Below are positions 11,329-23,722 of a stretch of 64,000 bases of DNA, piece by piece. The stretch spans positions 164,636,261 through 164,700,260 of the forward strand of contig CM045758.1 of assembly GCA_025200525.1 (NCBI GenBank), written 5' to 3'. The notes beneath the pieces are model-generated. The model was not told the DNA's origin. It searched no databases and saw only the letters and a program-made list of their open reading frames with translations. Position numbers and translations under genes: made by a program. Within the stretch, counting starts at the first letter, position 1. The number at the start of each line of letters is the position of its first letter. Origin of the DNA: Camellia lanceoleosa. Taxonomy: Eukaryota > Streptophyta > Magnoliopsida > Ericales > Theaceae.

Positions 11329-11869
11329 TGTGTGAGTGATTTTTCGATCACACTACCCACCTTAGTAATTTAGCTGTAGAACATAGGCAGAATAAATGGC
11401 ACCCTGTTGTCCTGCACAGAAAGAGAAGGCTCCGGTGGTGGTTCTTCCACCCGGGGGCACTCCGACGATCAAGTCAGTATATCTCTCAAAGATAATTAAT
11501 AGTGCTAAAAACAATGCTCAAAGTATCAATTGCGTACCTTAGACCCACGGGAGTGCCTCTCTTTTATAGTTTACTCAATCCTAGTCCCACTAGAAGCCTG
11601 ACTTCTATGGACTCCAATTCAGTACTTACTTTGGATTTCTTAAGAGATAAGGATAAACTCCCTAAGAGTATTACCCTTATCCATCCTGAAGTCTTTCTTC
11701 ATCCTAGGACTCTTATTCCTTCTCCGCTTATCTCGAATTCCGGTATTCTCGCAGATAACCTTGGCAACTCCGAGATCATCTCGGCATAACCACCACGACA
11801 CGTGGTAGCTCGGCTGATACGTCGGCGTCATCTTGCTACGTGTTGGTACTCAGAAAATATATCCCCACA
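11329..11869 (-). repeat. Element A 5' LTR with TATA box
   Basis: Partner of 654-1194, same length (541 bp). It is followed by the target duplication ACTTT at 11870-11874. On the minus strand CTATAAAAG at 11561-11569 is a good TATA box for gag-pol transcription, about 230 bases before the LTR end. Confidence 0.93.
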
Positions 11870-11874
11870 ACTTT

Positions 11875-12796
11875 CATGTGGAATGGTTTTATACTTTTTA
11901 AAAAAGAGTTGATTTAATTGTTATTAATTGACACGTCAATGGAAGGTGATGAAATGAGAGATTGGAATATTTTACATTTAGAAGTGGTGGTTGAATCATT
12001 GTACAATTAGCTGATAAAAACAAAGGAGAAGTGATAGAGTTCTACAAATAAAATTTTAAATTGAGTTCTACCAACATGGTAAGGAATTAAAAACGTAAAA
12101 TAAAATAAAAAACACAACTAGGCACACATCATATCATATCATAAATAAAATCTACTTGTTAAAGTTCTCCTCAAACTCTTTTTTAATACTGTTTGATTGA
12201 AAGATTTAAGGAAAAATTTAGAAAAGAAAATAAAAAATATAAGTGAAATATGAAAAAAATATACTTACATTTCACATAATTTTATATATATTTTTTTTCT
12301 TTATAAATTTCTCCTTTAAATTTTCTAACTAAACATAACATTAGAGTTTCAAATCATTTTGAAGACAAAAATCATCGTACGATTAGATGATCTACTGATT
12401 GAGTGTGATCCACAAATTTGGTTGGGATAAATGTGTGGTACTGGTACGTGAGATTCGTGTGTACATTACATGCTTCGTGAAATGTGTGGTTCAATCCTTT
12501 CCGATGTACCTTAAAAAAACAAGAAACGTGTGGTTCAATTCCACTACGGATTCGCCTCCTCTCCTGCAGTCTTCCGTTCGCACTGTAACAGTTTCAATGA
12601 GATCGTGACACGTCGCCAAGAAACAATCCAAAGAGCTGGAAGTTGCCACGTTGCGCGGAGAAAGGGTTCAAGTTGTTTGGACCATGAAACGACAGTAGTT
12701 CTTTCATAAAACGTTTTCCAAATGTGAACGAGGCTAACACAAACCCCCCCCCCCCCCCCCCCAAAAAAAAAAAAAAAAAAAAAACTCACTATGATA
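11875..12796. other. AT-rich intergenic DNA, no gene
   Basis: No coding signal. Around 12189-12340 a fold-back is visible (TGTTTGATTGAAAGATTT at the left, AAATTTTCTAACTAAACA at the right, imperfectly inverted), possibly a decayed MITE. A homopolymer block lies at 12744-12784. Confidence 0.6.
12744..12784. repeat. Homopolymer block: 19 C followed by 22 A
   Basis: Nineteen consecutive C (12744-12762) run straight into 22 A (12763-12784). It lies just left of a Stowaway MITE. Exact lengths may reflect sequencing or assembly error. Confidence 0.9.
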
Positions 12797-13085
12797 CTTC
12801 TTCAATCTCAAAATGATAGTTTTTTTTTTTTTATAAAAAATTTAATTTTTTTAATAGTATAATTATAATATTTTTTAAAAATTAATTTTTTTAAATTATT
12901 CTTTAATAGTATATTTTTTTGGAGATTATGATTGTCATAATTGTAATTTTTATATTGTTAATGAATTTAAAAGAAAGATAAAATAAAAAATTTATATTAT
13001 TTTTTTATTTAATTTTTAAAAATGGACTAATATTTTGAGACATTAAAAAATAAAATAAGAGACTAATATTTTGAGACGGAGGGAG
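12797..13085. mobile_element. Stowaway-like MITE (Tc1/mariner)
   Basis: The right terminus read inward is CTCCCTCCGTCTCAAAATATTAG, here cited only by its start CTCCCTCCGT, the classic Stowaway end. The left terminus CTTCTTCAATCTCAAAATGA is a degraded match. Both ends are flanked by TA (12795-12796 and 13086-13087). The 289-bp body is AT-rich and non-coding, as expected. Confidence 0.75.
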
Positions 13086-13102
13086 TAAAAAAAATTAAAG
13101 TA

Positions 13103-13415
13103 GCGTTTGATAGAGTTTTAGAAATATGATTTGATAATAGAGTTGTATTTTGAGTTTGTAAGTTTTAAAATTATAATTTGAGTGTAGAAAATTTGTCTGA
13201 TTATGAGTTTTGAAAATAGTTTTGAATTGAATTTTGAGTTGAGTGTTGAATTGAGTTTTGAATATTTGATGTGACATGTGAAATACGAAAATTTGTTAAA
13301 TTATGAGTTTTGAAAAGAGTTTTCAAAACTTAATTTAAAAAGTTATTATTCATAACCAAACACACAACTAAAAACTCTATTCAAAATTCTATTCAAAACT
13401 CATAACCAAACTCTT
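13103..13415. repeat. Fold-back repeat next to the Stowaway MITE
   Basis: The left part (GTTTGATAGAGTTTTAGAA) and the right part (CAAAACTCATAACCAAACTC) are inverted relatives, and motifs such as TTTTGAATTGAGTTT and AAAACTCTATTCAAAATTC recur in between. It looks like a non-coding fold-back MITE; ends and target duplication are unclear. Confidence 0.5.
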
Positions 13416-13535
13416 TTTAACATTCAAATAAATTTTTTTTTTGTCATTTTGGTCATAATTTTTATATTTAAAAAATATCAAAAACAAATATAATTTTGTT
13501 TTTCCAAATAACAGGTAGCGATTGGCAATTACAAA

Positions 13536-13554
13536 ATATATATATATATATATT
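13536..13554. repeat. (TA)n microsatellite
   Basis: About nine TA units in a row after ACAAAATA. Confidence 0.9.
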
Positions 13555-13807
13555 ACATTTTTCTAATCAACCGACCAGACAATTGATCGGACGTTCGCGA
13601 GGATGATCAAGTAGACTCAAAATTCAAAAATCTTCTGCTTTTTAAAATGGAGAACATGAAAGAGAGAGAGAGTAGCCATACGTGAAGGAGAATTACATTT
13701 TAAAATGTGTGGTGGAATCACATTTTGAAAACTCCATCCAAACATGAAATGCAAATGGAGGGATGAAATTATATTTACATAACATAACCAAACACAACCT
13801 AATTACT

Positions 13808-14039
13808 GAGGCCTCGTTTAGGAACAAGTTTTTTTAATAATTTTTTGAATTTTTGGCTAAAATGTAATGTAAAAAAACTAGTATTTTTAGGATAATTTTT
13901 TAATTTTTTACGAAACGATATGCAAAAAGCAGAGAGTAAAAGAAATTTTTGATTTTTTGATATGAGTTGTTGACTTTTTAATTTTTTTAGTAATTTTTTA
14001 ACTTTTTAACTAAAAAAGTCACTTGCCAAACGAGGCCTC
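13808..14039. mobile_element. TIR element (MITE), TSD ACT
   Basis: Perfect 12-bp terminal inverted repeats GAGGCCTCGTTT (13808-13819) and AAACGAGGCCTC (14028-14039). The trinucleotide ACT flanks both ends (13805-13807, 14040-14042). The 232-bp body is AT-rich and contains GTTCC/GGAAC-poor T runs with no ORF. The TIR resembles Tourist-type ends, but the 3-bp duplication is ACT rather than TAA/TTA, so the superfamily is left open. Confidence 0.75.
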
Positions 14040-14042
14040 ACT

Positions 14043-14640
14043 CAACATCATGGGTCAGTAGAATTATTGGGTTTAATAATTTTATTTGTTTGTTTCATTT
14101 TATAAGTCTTTAAATACGGATTATTTTTATTAAGAAAAGTAAATTATGATAGTCATATGATTTCATCAAATTTAAAAAAAATAAAAAATAAATATGATAG
14201 TTATGATTTTAAAATTATTTAACTTTTTTCAACTCAAATTTGTTCAAATTCTATTATTGTCAAATCAATTTGTTTAATTTCATAATTTTATTTTTAACAG
14301 CAATGCTAGGTATCATGAAATTTTTTTTATGAAAATAATCATGAAAGCTTTGTGACTCTTGAATTACACTTAGAATAAAACACCACACACTAATAAAAGT
14401 AATCCAATAATCATAAATTTTTTATAATTATTTTCTTGACAAAATTTTTATAATCTCTAACTTTTTCCTATTTTTAATAAGTAAATTTTTCATTTTTTAA
14501 ATTTTGTTTTAGAGATGCTTTACACACAAGGGCGTAAATCATGATCATCAAAGTTGAGAATTGTAGTGAACTCACCGGACCTGAAATAATTCACTCCCTA
14601 TTAAATGAAAAAAAAAACATGTAAATACGAATTAGGGCAA
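14043..14640. other. AT-rich intergenic DNA, no gene
   Basis: Long A and T runs, no ORF, no clear repeat structure that I can define. Confidence 0.6.
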
Positions 14641-14708
14641 ATTACAATCACCCCCCTCGAGGTTTGGTAAAAATACAAATTCACTTACAACCCCTTCATT
14701 TTTATCAT

Positions 14709-15449
14709 TTTTATCATTCACTTACAAATTCACCACCACCTGCCACTACCATCCACCACCCGCCACTACCACCACCCACCTGCCACCTACTTGTCACCAC
14801 TACCCACCCCTCGCCACCACCACCACCACTACCCATCACCCACCTATCATCCACCCGCCACTACCATCCATCGCCCGCCGCCACCACCACTCGCCACCTA
14901 CTTACCACCACCACTCACCACCCACCTACCATCACCATCCACCACCTGTCACCACCAGCCACTCACTACCACCAGCCACCTGCCACCCACCTGCCACCAT
15001 CACTACCCACCACCCACTACCACCACCACCACCACCATCACCCATTACCCACTCGCCACCCACTTGCCACCACCACCCACCACCAACACTACGCACTCGC
15101 TACCATCTACCACCCGCCACCGTCACCCACCCACCACCACCACCACCACCACCACTACTACCTGCCACCTACCCGCCACCACCCACTACCACCCATTTGC
15201 CACCACCCACCACACACCCACCACCATTACTCCACCAATCCACCCACCATCCGCCACCCACTTGCCACCACCACCCACCACCCGCTACCGTCACACATCT
15301 ACCCACCACCACCACCCGCCATCCGCCACCCACTTGCCACCACCACCCGCCACTACCACCACCCACTCACTATCACCCGCCACATCACCCATCCACCCAC
15401 TACCACCATCACCCGCCTATCACTCGCCACCACTTGCCACCACTTGCTA
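14709..15449. repeat. CCACC-type low-complexity tract
   Basis: About 740 bp made almost wholly of C, A and T on the plus strand in variants of CCACCACCCACCTGCCAC, with nearly no G. It lacks stop codons in all three plus frames, giving long His/Pro/Thr-rich open frames (for example 14664-15548) that are compositional artefacts. No fixed period is kept. Confidence 0.9.
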
Positions 15450-15673
15450 TTTCTCATTCTTTTTTATATTTTTAAAATTTTTAAAACATTTTGTCAATTA
15501 CCAAACGCGTTTGTAGTTTATGTTTTTCTAAAAATAAACAAAAAATAAACTAAAACCAGTTTATAAAGTTTTTGTAAATATAAACTGAAAACATAAACGT
15601 TACCAAACACACCCGTAGTATACCTTCTTTCCAAATTTTTATTGGATTGGGAAGGTGTTGTTATGTCTTATAA

Positions 15674-15923
15674 ACTCATTTTTAGGTCTTATTTTGATAA
15701 TTTAAATCGTTTATATTTTAAGATTCGATAACGACAATGATGTGATTGGATCAATTTTATATAAAAAAAAATAAATATTGAAAAAATAAATGGTTCATAC
15801 AAAATTGATTCGAACATATGGTTTACGTTATCCAATCGACTTGATTTTTTGTAGGGACAATGTACTCAACAAATTCTAAAATGTGAACGATTCGAATTAT
15901 CAAAACGAAATCCCAAAATGAGT
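15674..15923. repeat. Fold-back MITE-like repeat
   Basis: The left arm ACTCATTTTTAGGTCTTATT, then TTGATAATTTAAATCGTTTA, matches the right arm read on the minus strand (ACTCATTTTGGGATTTCGTT, then TTGATAATTCGAATCGTTCA). The body is non-coding. The target duplication is not clear. Confidence 0.6.
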
Positions 15924-17883
15924 CCATTGAGTTAGATTGAACTATCTAGCCCGATTGCAGATCGAAAATAGTCCAATCCCTATCTCTATATAAGAGTCTT
16001 ATTAATGTGTATTTTTAATATATATGTGTGTAGACCTGACTTTCTTCGTGTGCCACCCTTTCGGAGAGGGCGTGAATTGGTCTCTTATAGTTCGGATTCC
16101 TGTCACGGTTCTGAATTTAATCTCACAAAGTGCAATGTGAAACTGATAAACACCAAAGAGTCCAATCCGACAAATCATTTTGCAAAATAAGATTTTAGAT
16201 CAAATAATGCTAAAATTGGACTGCTTTGCCAAATTACAGAGTCGCTACCTAAATATTTTACTTTTGGAAAATTTAAGAAACCCTGATTCGTGCCAAAGGC
16301 CACGTGTCCGTCATCACCAAAGTTGCCTCGGCTCGGGAACTTGGGTACGAGAGGGGAAGGTCCTGAAATGAGCACCCCCGTTCGCCTGATCAAAGGATTG
16401 GTCTCTACTAAGCATGATATGTTGTTTTATAAACACATGTGTTCTTATTTTGGTTATTAGCTAACTTTATTATGTGATGTGCGCATCATACAAGCATAGA
16501 CTAAAATCGCAAGAATTAGAACAAAATAACTCATGTTTGTTTTTGAAAATAGTTTGAAAATGCCACTCACAAGTGGGCTAAAGCGCGGATTTGCCATCGT
16601 CAAGTGGGCTTAAAACATGATGATTTGCTACTTCGCAAAGTGGGCTTAAAACTCACATTTATCGAATTGTCCCAATTCAAGTAATAAAGCCTTCATCCAC
16701 AGGCATTCATGCAGTTAATCACTTAAGCAAATAGCCTCATGGCAAGCGTGCTAAACATGGCAGTACTCACACTCATGCAAGTACGCTAAAGCGTAAAACT
16801 TACAGTGTACTCTAAGCCAAAACAAAAACTAGTTAAAAATCATGCATGATCCTAACTATGTTTAAGATACCTAATGCAACACATGCAATAATGCAATAAG
16901 ATATGCTCGGCTACCTAAGATGACATATGAATGTAACAATTTGATAACATACTTCAAAACACGTATTCAAAGAAGTGTATTGAAATATAATGCAGTTTGA
17001 ATGATGCACTGAGCCCGGTGCATGCAAGACAAATGAATGATGCAAACATGCAAGCATGAGGTATGCTAATCAAAACATGCCCTAATCTAACCATCGAAAG
17101 CGGTTAAATAAAAGGGAGAAAGACGTGGGGTTGCAAGACATGCACACACACACGCATGTACACTTATTACAACATCATGTCCTCGCGAAGGAGGATCCGA
17201 ATGAATAAGCTAAGCTACACTAAGCTAAGCTAATCAAACTAATTTAATTAAACTAATTAGACTAATTATTACAAACCAAATTGAATAACTAGTAAATTAC
17301 TTACTAATTATTACAACACTTAACTAATTAACGAATTAATTAATTGAATTACAGATCCATGCTAACTAACAAGTAAAGCATTATCTACAAGACTGCCTCA
17401 GCTCTGTTTGAAAAAGTTGAACATGCATGCACTCGGTTTTCACCCCGAAAAGCCCACCGGTTTGCTCTTGAGAGGCTCTATTTGCAGGATTTCTCGAAGA
17501 ACTTTATGCTAAACCTTACCAAACAATTTCTAGGGAGTGCACCAGTGGCATGCCGGCCATGGGGGCTTGCTGTTGGCCACCTGCCGGCCAAAGATGTAGC
17601 ACTGCCGACCATTAGTGTGCCACTGCTGGCCATTGGTGTGCTGAGTCACCACACTGTAACAGAGCACAAATAGAGAAAAAATGAGGGTTTTCCAAGGACA
17701 TGTTTGTACTGTGTCCCTCCTTATCATCTCAAAACATCAAAGGAGAGGCACTCTTGGATCCAAAACAACCAATCAAGCATGTTCAATGCATGATGGCCAA
17801 AGATCCAAGTTGTACACTTTCAATAAATGCACAAAAACAAAACTCTAAAGACCACCACCCTATCATGCGTGATCAAGGGTGAT

Positions 17884-17997
17884 GGAGACCAAAGGAGATT
17901 GGCTCATTTTATCACTTTGAGTATGAAATGTGCATGATCAACGGTAATGGAAACCAAAGGAGATTGGCTCATTTTATCACTTTGAGTATGAAATGGA
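17884..17997. repeat. Short tandem duplication in solo LTR C
   Basis: GGAGATTGGCTCATTTTATC and the following ACTTTGAGTATGAAATG occur twice, about 65 bases apart. Confidence 0.8.
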
Positions 17998-19075
17998 CCA
18001 ATCTACCTTGTGTTCAATATAACGTCCAATTGAATACATGCAATGCACGCAATAATGCTTATCTTGATCATGTTTTACTTGGTTCATTTTATTTACTCAT
18101 TTTAGCATTACCAAGTCATTTTTTAATCAATTTGTCCAAGGTGATTGTCTTCTAATGAAAGAGGGGTCAACCGAAGGATGATTTAAGACATGAGAGAGAT
18201 CATGCTTTTAGCTAAGAGGAACCCTCAAAAAAGAGTTAAAGCCATTGAGCACAAGCTCTATCTCAAGCTTAACCAACCCTCAAAACAAATCAAAAGTGAA
18301 GAAATGAGAGAAGTTGTAGACTTTTCGGGGTTGAAATGGCATAAAAAATAATACTAAAACATGCAAGCAACACATGCATAACATGTTAAGAGTCCAAAAC
18401 ATTAAACTAGTGAAGGGCATTACACTAGAGGCATGCAATATCGAGCTTAAATGACCAAATCAGCTTTGGACAGAGCTAAATGATGTCAAAACAGTGGCTA
18501 AAACATGCTGAAATTTAGGCACAAAAGGCTATGAAAACATGCCCATTTGTTAGCTCGCAAATGAGGCTCAAAGCACAATTCTCAAAAGCAATGAAAGAGC
18601 GGAATACATGCGTACATGATAGAGGTTATGGTGCTGAAATTACAAGAAAAATGAGGCTATGACATGCAAATAACTCAAACACTTCATGCTCAAGGCCTCA
18701 AAGCAATGGACTAGTGAAGACCGTTACACTATAGCCATGCAAACCAAGCCTTGAAGGACTTAACCAACCCAAAACAGACTTAAAGCATGCCAAAACAGTA
18801 GCAAAAATGTGCTGGAATCAAGCTAACACAAGCTAGAATAATAGGCTAACTCATTAGACATGCTAGACTAGTAAGCATAATTGCACTACAAGTGCAAGAA
18901 ACAAGCAACAAGTGCTCTAACCAACCAAAAACAGAGTTGAGACACATCAAAACAAAGCCTAAAACATGCTTGGATTAAGCTAAGTTAAGCCACAAAATCA
19001 TGATACTTTGTAATGCTAATTAGGCATGAAAGAGAGAGACAAGGAGGGGAGGCTAACCTCTCCATTTTTGGACTT

Positions 19076-19439
19076 TGATGATACCAGTTTTGTCGGAGGA
19101 GGAATGGGTCGAACAGGGCCTGGAGCTCCACAAGATGACTGAACCTCGTCTTCCAAGTTGTACCTGCACCAAGTCCGTCAAGAAGGAACCCGGAGGTGGG
19201 GTGCCTTCTGGAGGACCCTCCGATGTTTAAGTTAGAGGAGTCTCTAGTATAAAAAATGGAAGCTTTTAGCTTCAGGGGGGCAGAAGTAGATAGATAGAGA
19301 GAGAGTGATTACTTGTATATATATTGATTTCTTTCATACCTTTCTCTTCTTTCTTTGTTTGGCCCTTGGGCCTATGTTGGGTTAGGAATTGTTTGGACAG
19401 TTTATCCATTGGGCCACTTATTTGGGGCTATGCCCATCA
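19076..19439 (-). repeat. Element B 3' LTR
   Basis: 364 bp, TG...CA, with the adjacent GACTT duplication at 19071-19075. Pairs with 24884-25246. Confidence 0.95.
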
Positions 19440-19452
19440 AGAGTCCCCTATT
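19440..19452 (-). other. Element B polypurine tract
   Basis: Read on the minus strand, AATAGGGGACTCT lies directly before the 3' LTR start TGATGGGC. Confidence 0.6.
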
Positions 19453-20539
19453 CCCGAGTGCCTTTTAGTCCAACGAAGGGAATAAGAAAAGAAAGTAGTC
19501 CCCAAGTCACGGAAGGAGGCAGGCGACGGTGGCCAAATTTATTGTGCAAATACGCTGGTGCCGCGATAGAGGTAGGACAAATTAAAACCAACTGGCAAGG
19601 CGCAGTGAGAGTTAAAGGGAGTAAAGTTGAGATTTTGGGTCGATGGGCGCAGATCAAGCGGCGCCAAGAGGAGTCGGCATGTGCAAAATTGTGAGGAATG
19701 TAAAGTGCTAGCCCTTGTGTAGAGCAAAGCAACCGAGGCTGAGGCCTTTGGAAGGTCGATCGAGGACCTGGGCAGTCGGGTGATGGATTAGCTCAGATCA
19801 GAAGTTTGTACTCGCTTGACCGAGGCTTTTTGGTGTTCGGTCCGCCGAGATCTTGATGTGCTCAGCCGGGCCGAGGCTCAGGGTGCTCGGCCCGGGAGTC
19901 TTCAGACACTCGCCTAGCTAAGGTCTTTGGGCTGCTTGAACTGAGGCTTCTGGACGGCCACCGATGTAGAAGAAGTTAAATACCTTACTTGTAGAATTAG
20001 ACCCACATGTTGAGTTGGTTTAGCCGGTAGGGTCCCACTCGGGTTGCAGAGCGCGTTGGACGGCCAGCTAATAGTTTTGGAGGTCGATCGATGACGGGGC
20101 CTGACTATGACCTGTGGAAGTCTTGGAGGTCGGCTAATTTTTGGAGGTCGGCCGATGACTATTGGAAGCCTTGGAGGTTGGCCGAGCAATTTTGGAGGTT
20201 GGCGAGTATTTTGGTGGTCGGCCGCTGTTTTTGGCAATGGGCCGATGGATTTGAGATGGTCTATTATGATGAGCGAGTGGTGGAAGAAACGGTCCCTATT
20301 GTTGCCGAGACGGCTGCTTGGACTTGATCCTAATTTTGATGGACGATTTGTAGAGGCGAGGGTAGAAACCGGTAGTTCTTGTTGGAACATGGCTCGGTTT
20401 TTGCTCAATCAAGTGGTTAACGCCGTCATGCTTTCTTCGTGAAGTATGAGATGGATTGTTTGGGTTAGGAGGCTCTACCGGGCCCTTCTTGTAGTGCCTT
20501 GAGGGCTTGGTTGTTGCGTGAGCTGCTTGGACACACCTG
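19453..20539. other. Element B interior, non-coding
   Basis: GC-richer than the flanks, with words such as GGTCGGCCGATG and CCGAGGCTTTTTGG that foreshadow the array. Only short open frames are present and none carries a recognisable domain. Confidence 0.6.
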
Positions 20540-23362
20540 GTCCGGCCGATGTCTTCATGCTCACTGGCCGAGGTCTCGTGCTCAGCCGGGCCGAGGCTTT
20601 GAGTAGTGCTCACTGGCCCGGCCGAGGCTTTAAGTAATGCTCACCGGGCCGAGGTCTCGTGCTCAGCCGGCCGAGGCTTTGAGTAGTGCTCACCTGGCCG
20701 AGGCTTTATAATGCTCAGCTAGCCGAGGTCTCGTGGCTCAGCCGGCCGAGGCTTTAAGTAATGCCTGGCCGGCCGAGGTCTCGTGGCTCAGCCGACCGAG
20801 GCTTTGAGTAGTGCCCACCCTGGCCGAGGCTTTAAGTAATGCCTGTGCACCGAGGCTTTAAGCAATGAGGTCTCGTGGCTCAGCCGGCCGAGGCTTTAAG
20901 CAATGCCTCACCGGCCGAGGTCTCGTGGCTCAGCTAGCCGAGGCTTTAAGTAATGCCCGCCTAGCCGAGGTCTCGTGGCTCAGCCGGGCCGAGGCTTTAA
21001 GTAATGCCCACCGGCCGAGGTCTCGTGGCTCAGCCGGGCCGAGGCTTTGAGTAGTGCTCACCGGGCCGAGGCTTTAAGTAATGCCTCAGCTATCGAGGCT
21101 TTATAATGCTCAGCTAGCCGAGGTCTCGTGGCTCAGCCGGCCGAGGTTTTATGTAACCTGGCCCCGCCGAGGTCTCGTGGCTCAGCCGGCCGAGGCTTTG
21201 AGTAGTGCTCACCGGCCGAGGCTTTAAGTAATGCTCAGCTCACGAGGCTTTAAGTAATGCTCAGCTAGCCGAGGTCTCAGACTCAGCCGGGCCGAGGTTT
21301 TATGTAACCCTGGCCTCCGCCGAGGTCTCGTGGCTCAGCCGGGCCGAGGCTTTAAGTAATGCCTCACCTGGCCGAGGTCTCGTGGCTCAGCCGGGCCGAG
21401 GCTTTGAGTAGTGCTCAGCCGGGCCGAGGCTTTATGTAACCTGTCCGCCGAGGTCTCGTGGCTCAGCCGGGCCGAGGCTTTAAGTGATGCCTCACCGGCC
21501 GAGGTCTCGTGGCTCAGCCGGCCGAGGCTTTGAGTAGTGCTCACCCGGGCCGAGGCTTTAAGTAATGCCTGGCCGAGGTCTCGTGGCTCAGCCGGGCCGA
21601 GGCTTTGAGTAGTGCTCACCTGGCCGAGGCTTTAAGTAATGCTCAGCTAGCCGAGGTCTCGTGGCTCAGCCGGCCGAGGCTTTAAGTAATGCCTCACCGG
21701 CCGAGGTCTCGTGGCTCAGCCGACCGAGGCTTTGAGTAGTGCCTGGCCGAGGCTTTAAGTAATGCCTCAGCTAGCCGAGGGTCTCGTGGCTCAGCCGGGC
21801 CGAGGCTTTAAGTAATGCCTGGCCGGGCCGAGGTCTCGTGGCTCAGCCGGGCCGAGGCTTTGAGTAGTGCTCAGCCGGGCCGAGGCTTTATGTAACCCTG
21901 GCCCCGCCGAGGTCTCGTGGCTCAGCCGGGCCGAGGCTTTAAGTGATGCCCACCGGCCGAGGTCTCGTGGCTCAGCCGGGCCGAGGCTTTGAGTAGTGCC
22001 TCAGCGGGCCGAGGCTTTAAGTAATGCCTCACCGGGCCGAGGTCTCGTGGCTCAGCCGACCGAGGCTTTGAGTAGTGCCCACCGGCCGAGGCTTTAATGC
22101 CTGCTTGGCCGAGGCTTTATAATGCTCAGCTAGCCGAGGTCTCGTGCTCAGCCGGGCCGAGGCTTTAAGTAATGCCCGGGCCGAGGTCTCGTGGCTCAGC
22201 CGGGCCGAGGCTTTGAGTAGTGCCCCCGGGCCGAGGTTTTAAGTAATGCCTCAGCCTGTCGAGGCTTTAAGTAATGCTCAAAGCAATGAGGTCTCGTGGC
22301 TCAGCCGGGCCGAGGCTTTATGTAACCTTCCCGCCGAGGTCTCGTGGCTCAGCCGGCCGAGGCTTGAGTAGTGCCTCACCGGGCCGAGGCTTTAAGTAAT
22401 GCCCAAGCTGGTCGAGGCTTTATAATGCTCAAAGCCGAGGTCTCAGACTCAGCCGGCCGAGGTTTTATGTAACCCTGGCCCGGCCGAGGTCTCGTGGCTC
22501 AGCCGGCCGAGGCTTTAAGTAATGCCTCACCGGCCGAGGTCTCGTGGCTCAGCCGGCCGAGGCTTGAGTAGTGCTCAGCCGGCCGAGGCTTTTATGTAAC
22601 CCGGTCCCGCCGAGGTCTCGTGGCTCAGCCGGCCGAGGCTTTTATGATGCCTCACCTGGCCGAGGTCTCGGCTCAGCCGGGCCGAGGCTTGAGTAATGCC
22701 TCACCGGCCGAGGTCTCGTGGCTCAGCCGGCCGAGGCTTTGAGTAGTGCCTCACCGGCCGAGGCTTTAAGTAATGCTCAGCTTACCGAGGCTTTAAGTAA
22801 TGCTCAAAGCCGAGGTCTCGTGGCTCAGCCGGCCGAGGTTTTATGTAACCCGGTCCGGCCGAGGTCTCGTGGCTCAGCCGGCCGAGGCTTTGAGTAGTGC
22901 TCACCGGCCGAGGCTTTTAAGTAATGCTCAGCTTACCGAGGCTTTAAGTAATGCCTCAGCTAGCCGAGGTCTCGTGATCAGCCGGCCGAGGTTTTATGTA
23001 ACCCCACCCGCCGAGGTCTCGTGGCTCAGCCGGCCGAGGCTTTAAGTAATGCTCACCGGCCGAGGTCTCGTGGCTCAGCCGGCCGAGGCTTTGAGTAGTG
23101 CTCAGCCGGCCGAGGCTTTTATGTAACCCGGTCCGCCGAGGTCTCGTGGCTCAGCCGGGCCGAGGCTTTAAGTGCTCACCGGGCCGAGGTCTCGTGGCTC
23201 AGCCGGCCGAGGCTTTGAGTAGTGCTCACCCGGGCCGAGGCTTTAAGTAACCCCTGGCCTCGCCGAGGTCTTCGTGGGTAGGATCTCGACACCATGCCCC
23301 TCACTACTTTTAGTTACTCGGGCCCGACGAGGTCTTCATGCTCACCGGCCGAGGCTTTTTGG
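20540..23362. repeat. Main tandem array of element B (CCGAGG-rich)
   Basis: About 2.8 kb built from two alternating modules: GCCGAGGTCTCGTGGCTCA and GCCGAGGCTTTAAGTAATGC (or TTTGAGTAGTGC), joined by CTCACCGG or GCCGGGCC links. Composite units run about 50-110 bp with many indels, roughly forty to fifty modules by spacing. A variant CCGAGGTTTTATGTAACC recurs at intervals, suggesting a higher-order pattern. The array begins and ends with a GAGGTCTTCATGCTCAC word. Very GC-rich against AT-rich surroundings. Open frames across it are artefacts. Confidence 0.95.
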
Positions 23363-23369
23363 TCCGAAA

Positions 23370-23722
23370 TGTTATGAAATATGCAACATAGATAAAAGAA
23401 GTTTGAATATCTTACTCATGATGTCCTTGAGGAGGAAGAAGTAGACCATTCGGATATGGCGGAGGCGCCGTCTGGCGTGTTAATGTTATGAAATATGCAA
23501 CATAGATAAAAGAAGTTTGAATATCTTACTCATGATATCCTTGAGGAGGAAGAAGTAGACCATTCGGATATGGCGGAGGCGCTGGGCTCCGGGCTCACCG
23601 GGCCGAGGCTTTTTGATCCAAATGTTATGAAATGTGCAACATAGATAAAAGAATTTTGAATATCTTACTCATGATGTCCTTGAGGAGGAAGAAGTAGACC
23701 ATTTGGATATGGCGGAGGCGCT
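23370..23722. repeat. Three-copy direct repeat in element B
   Basis: A unit of about 100 bp starting TGTTATGAAATATGCAACAT and ending GGATATGGCGGAGGCGC occurs at 23370, 23484 and 23623. The spacers between copies differ; the last carries GGGCCGAGGCTTTTTG from the main array. Confidence 0.95.

Larger units (their letters stand above)
654..11869 (-). mobile_element. Element A: full-length Tat-type Ty3/gypsy LTR retrotransposon
   Basis: Two direct 541-bp LTRs (654-1194 and 11329-11869) begin TG and end CA, and are flanked by the 5-bp duplication ACTTT (649-653 and 11870-11874). All gag-pol domains read on the minus strand, so 11329-11869 is the 5' LTR. The internal order is PBS, gag with a CCHC-like knuckle, protease, RT, RNase H, a second archaeal-type RNase H, integrase, a spacer with tandem repeats, then an opposite-strand gene and the 3' LTR. 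The two RNase H domains and the extra ORF before the 3' LTR are hallmarks of the Tat lineage. By eye the LTRs differ at about 32 positions, 29 of them transitions. Stop codons, frameshifts and a lost integrase glutamate make it non-autonomous now. Confidence 0.95.

Noticed and set aside
14664..15548. 294-residue plus-strand open frame rich in His, Pro and Thr
   Set aside because: It exists because the CCACC tract lacks G and thus stop codons; all three plus frames are open and none looks like a protein.
20540..23362. Possible CRISPR-like array because of regular repeats
   Set aside because: Units are adjoining, variable modules without unique spacers, inside a plant LTR element. There are no cas genes.
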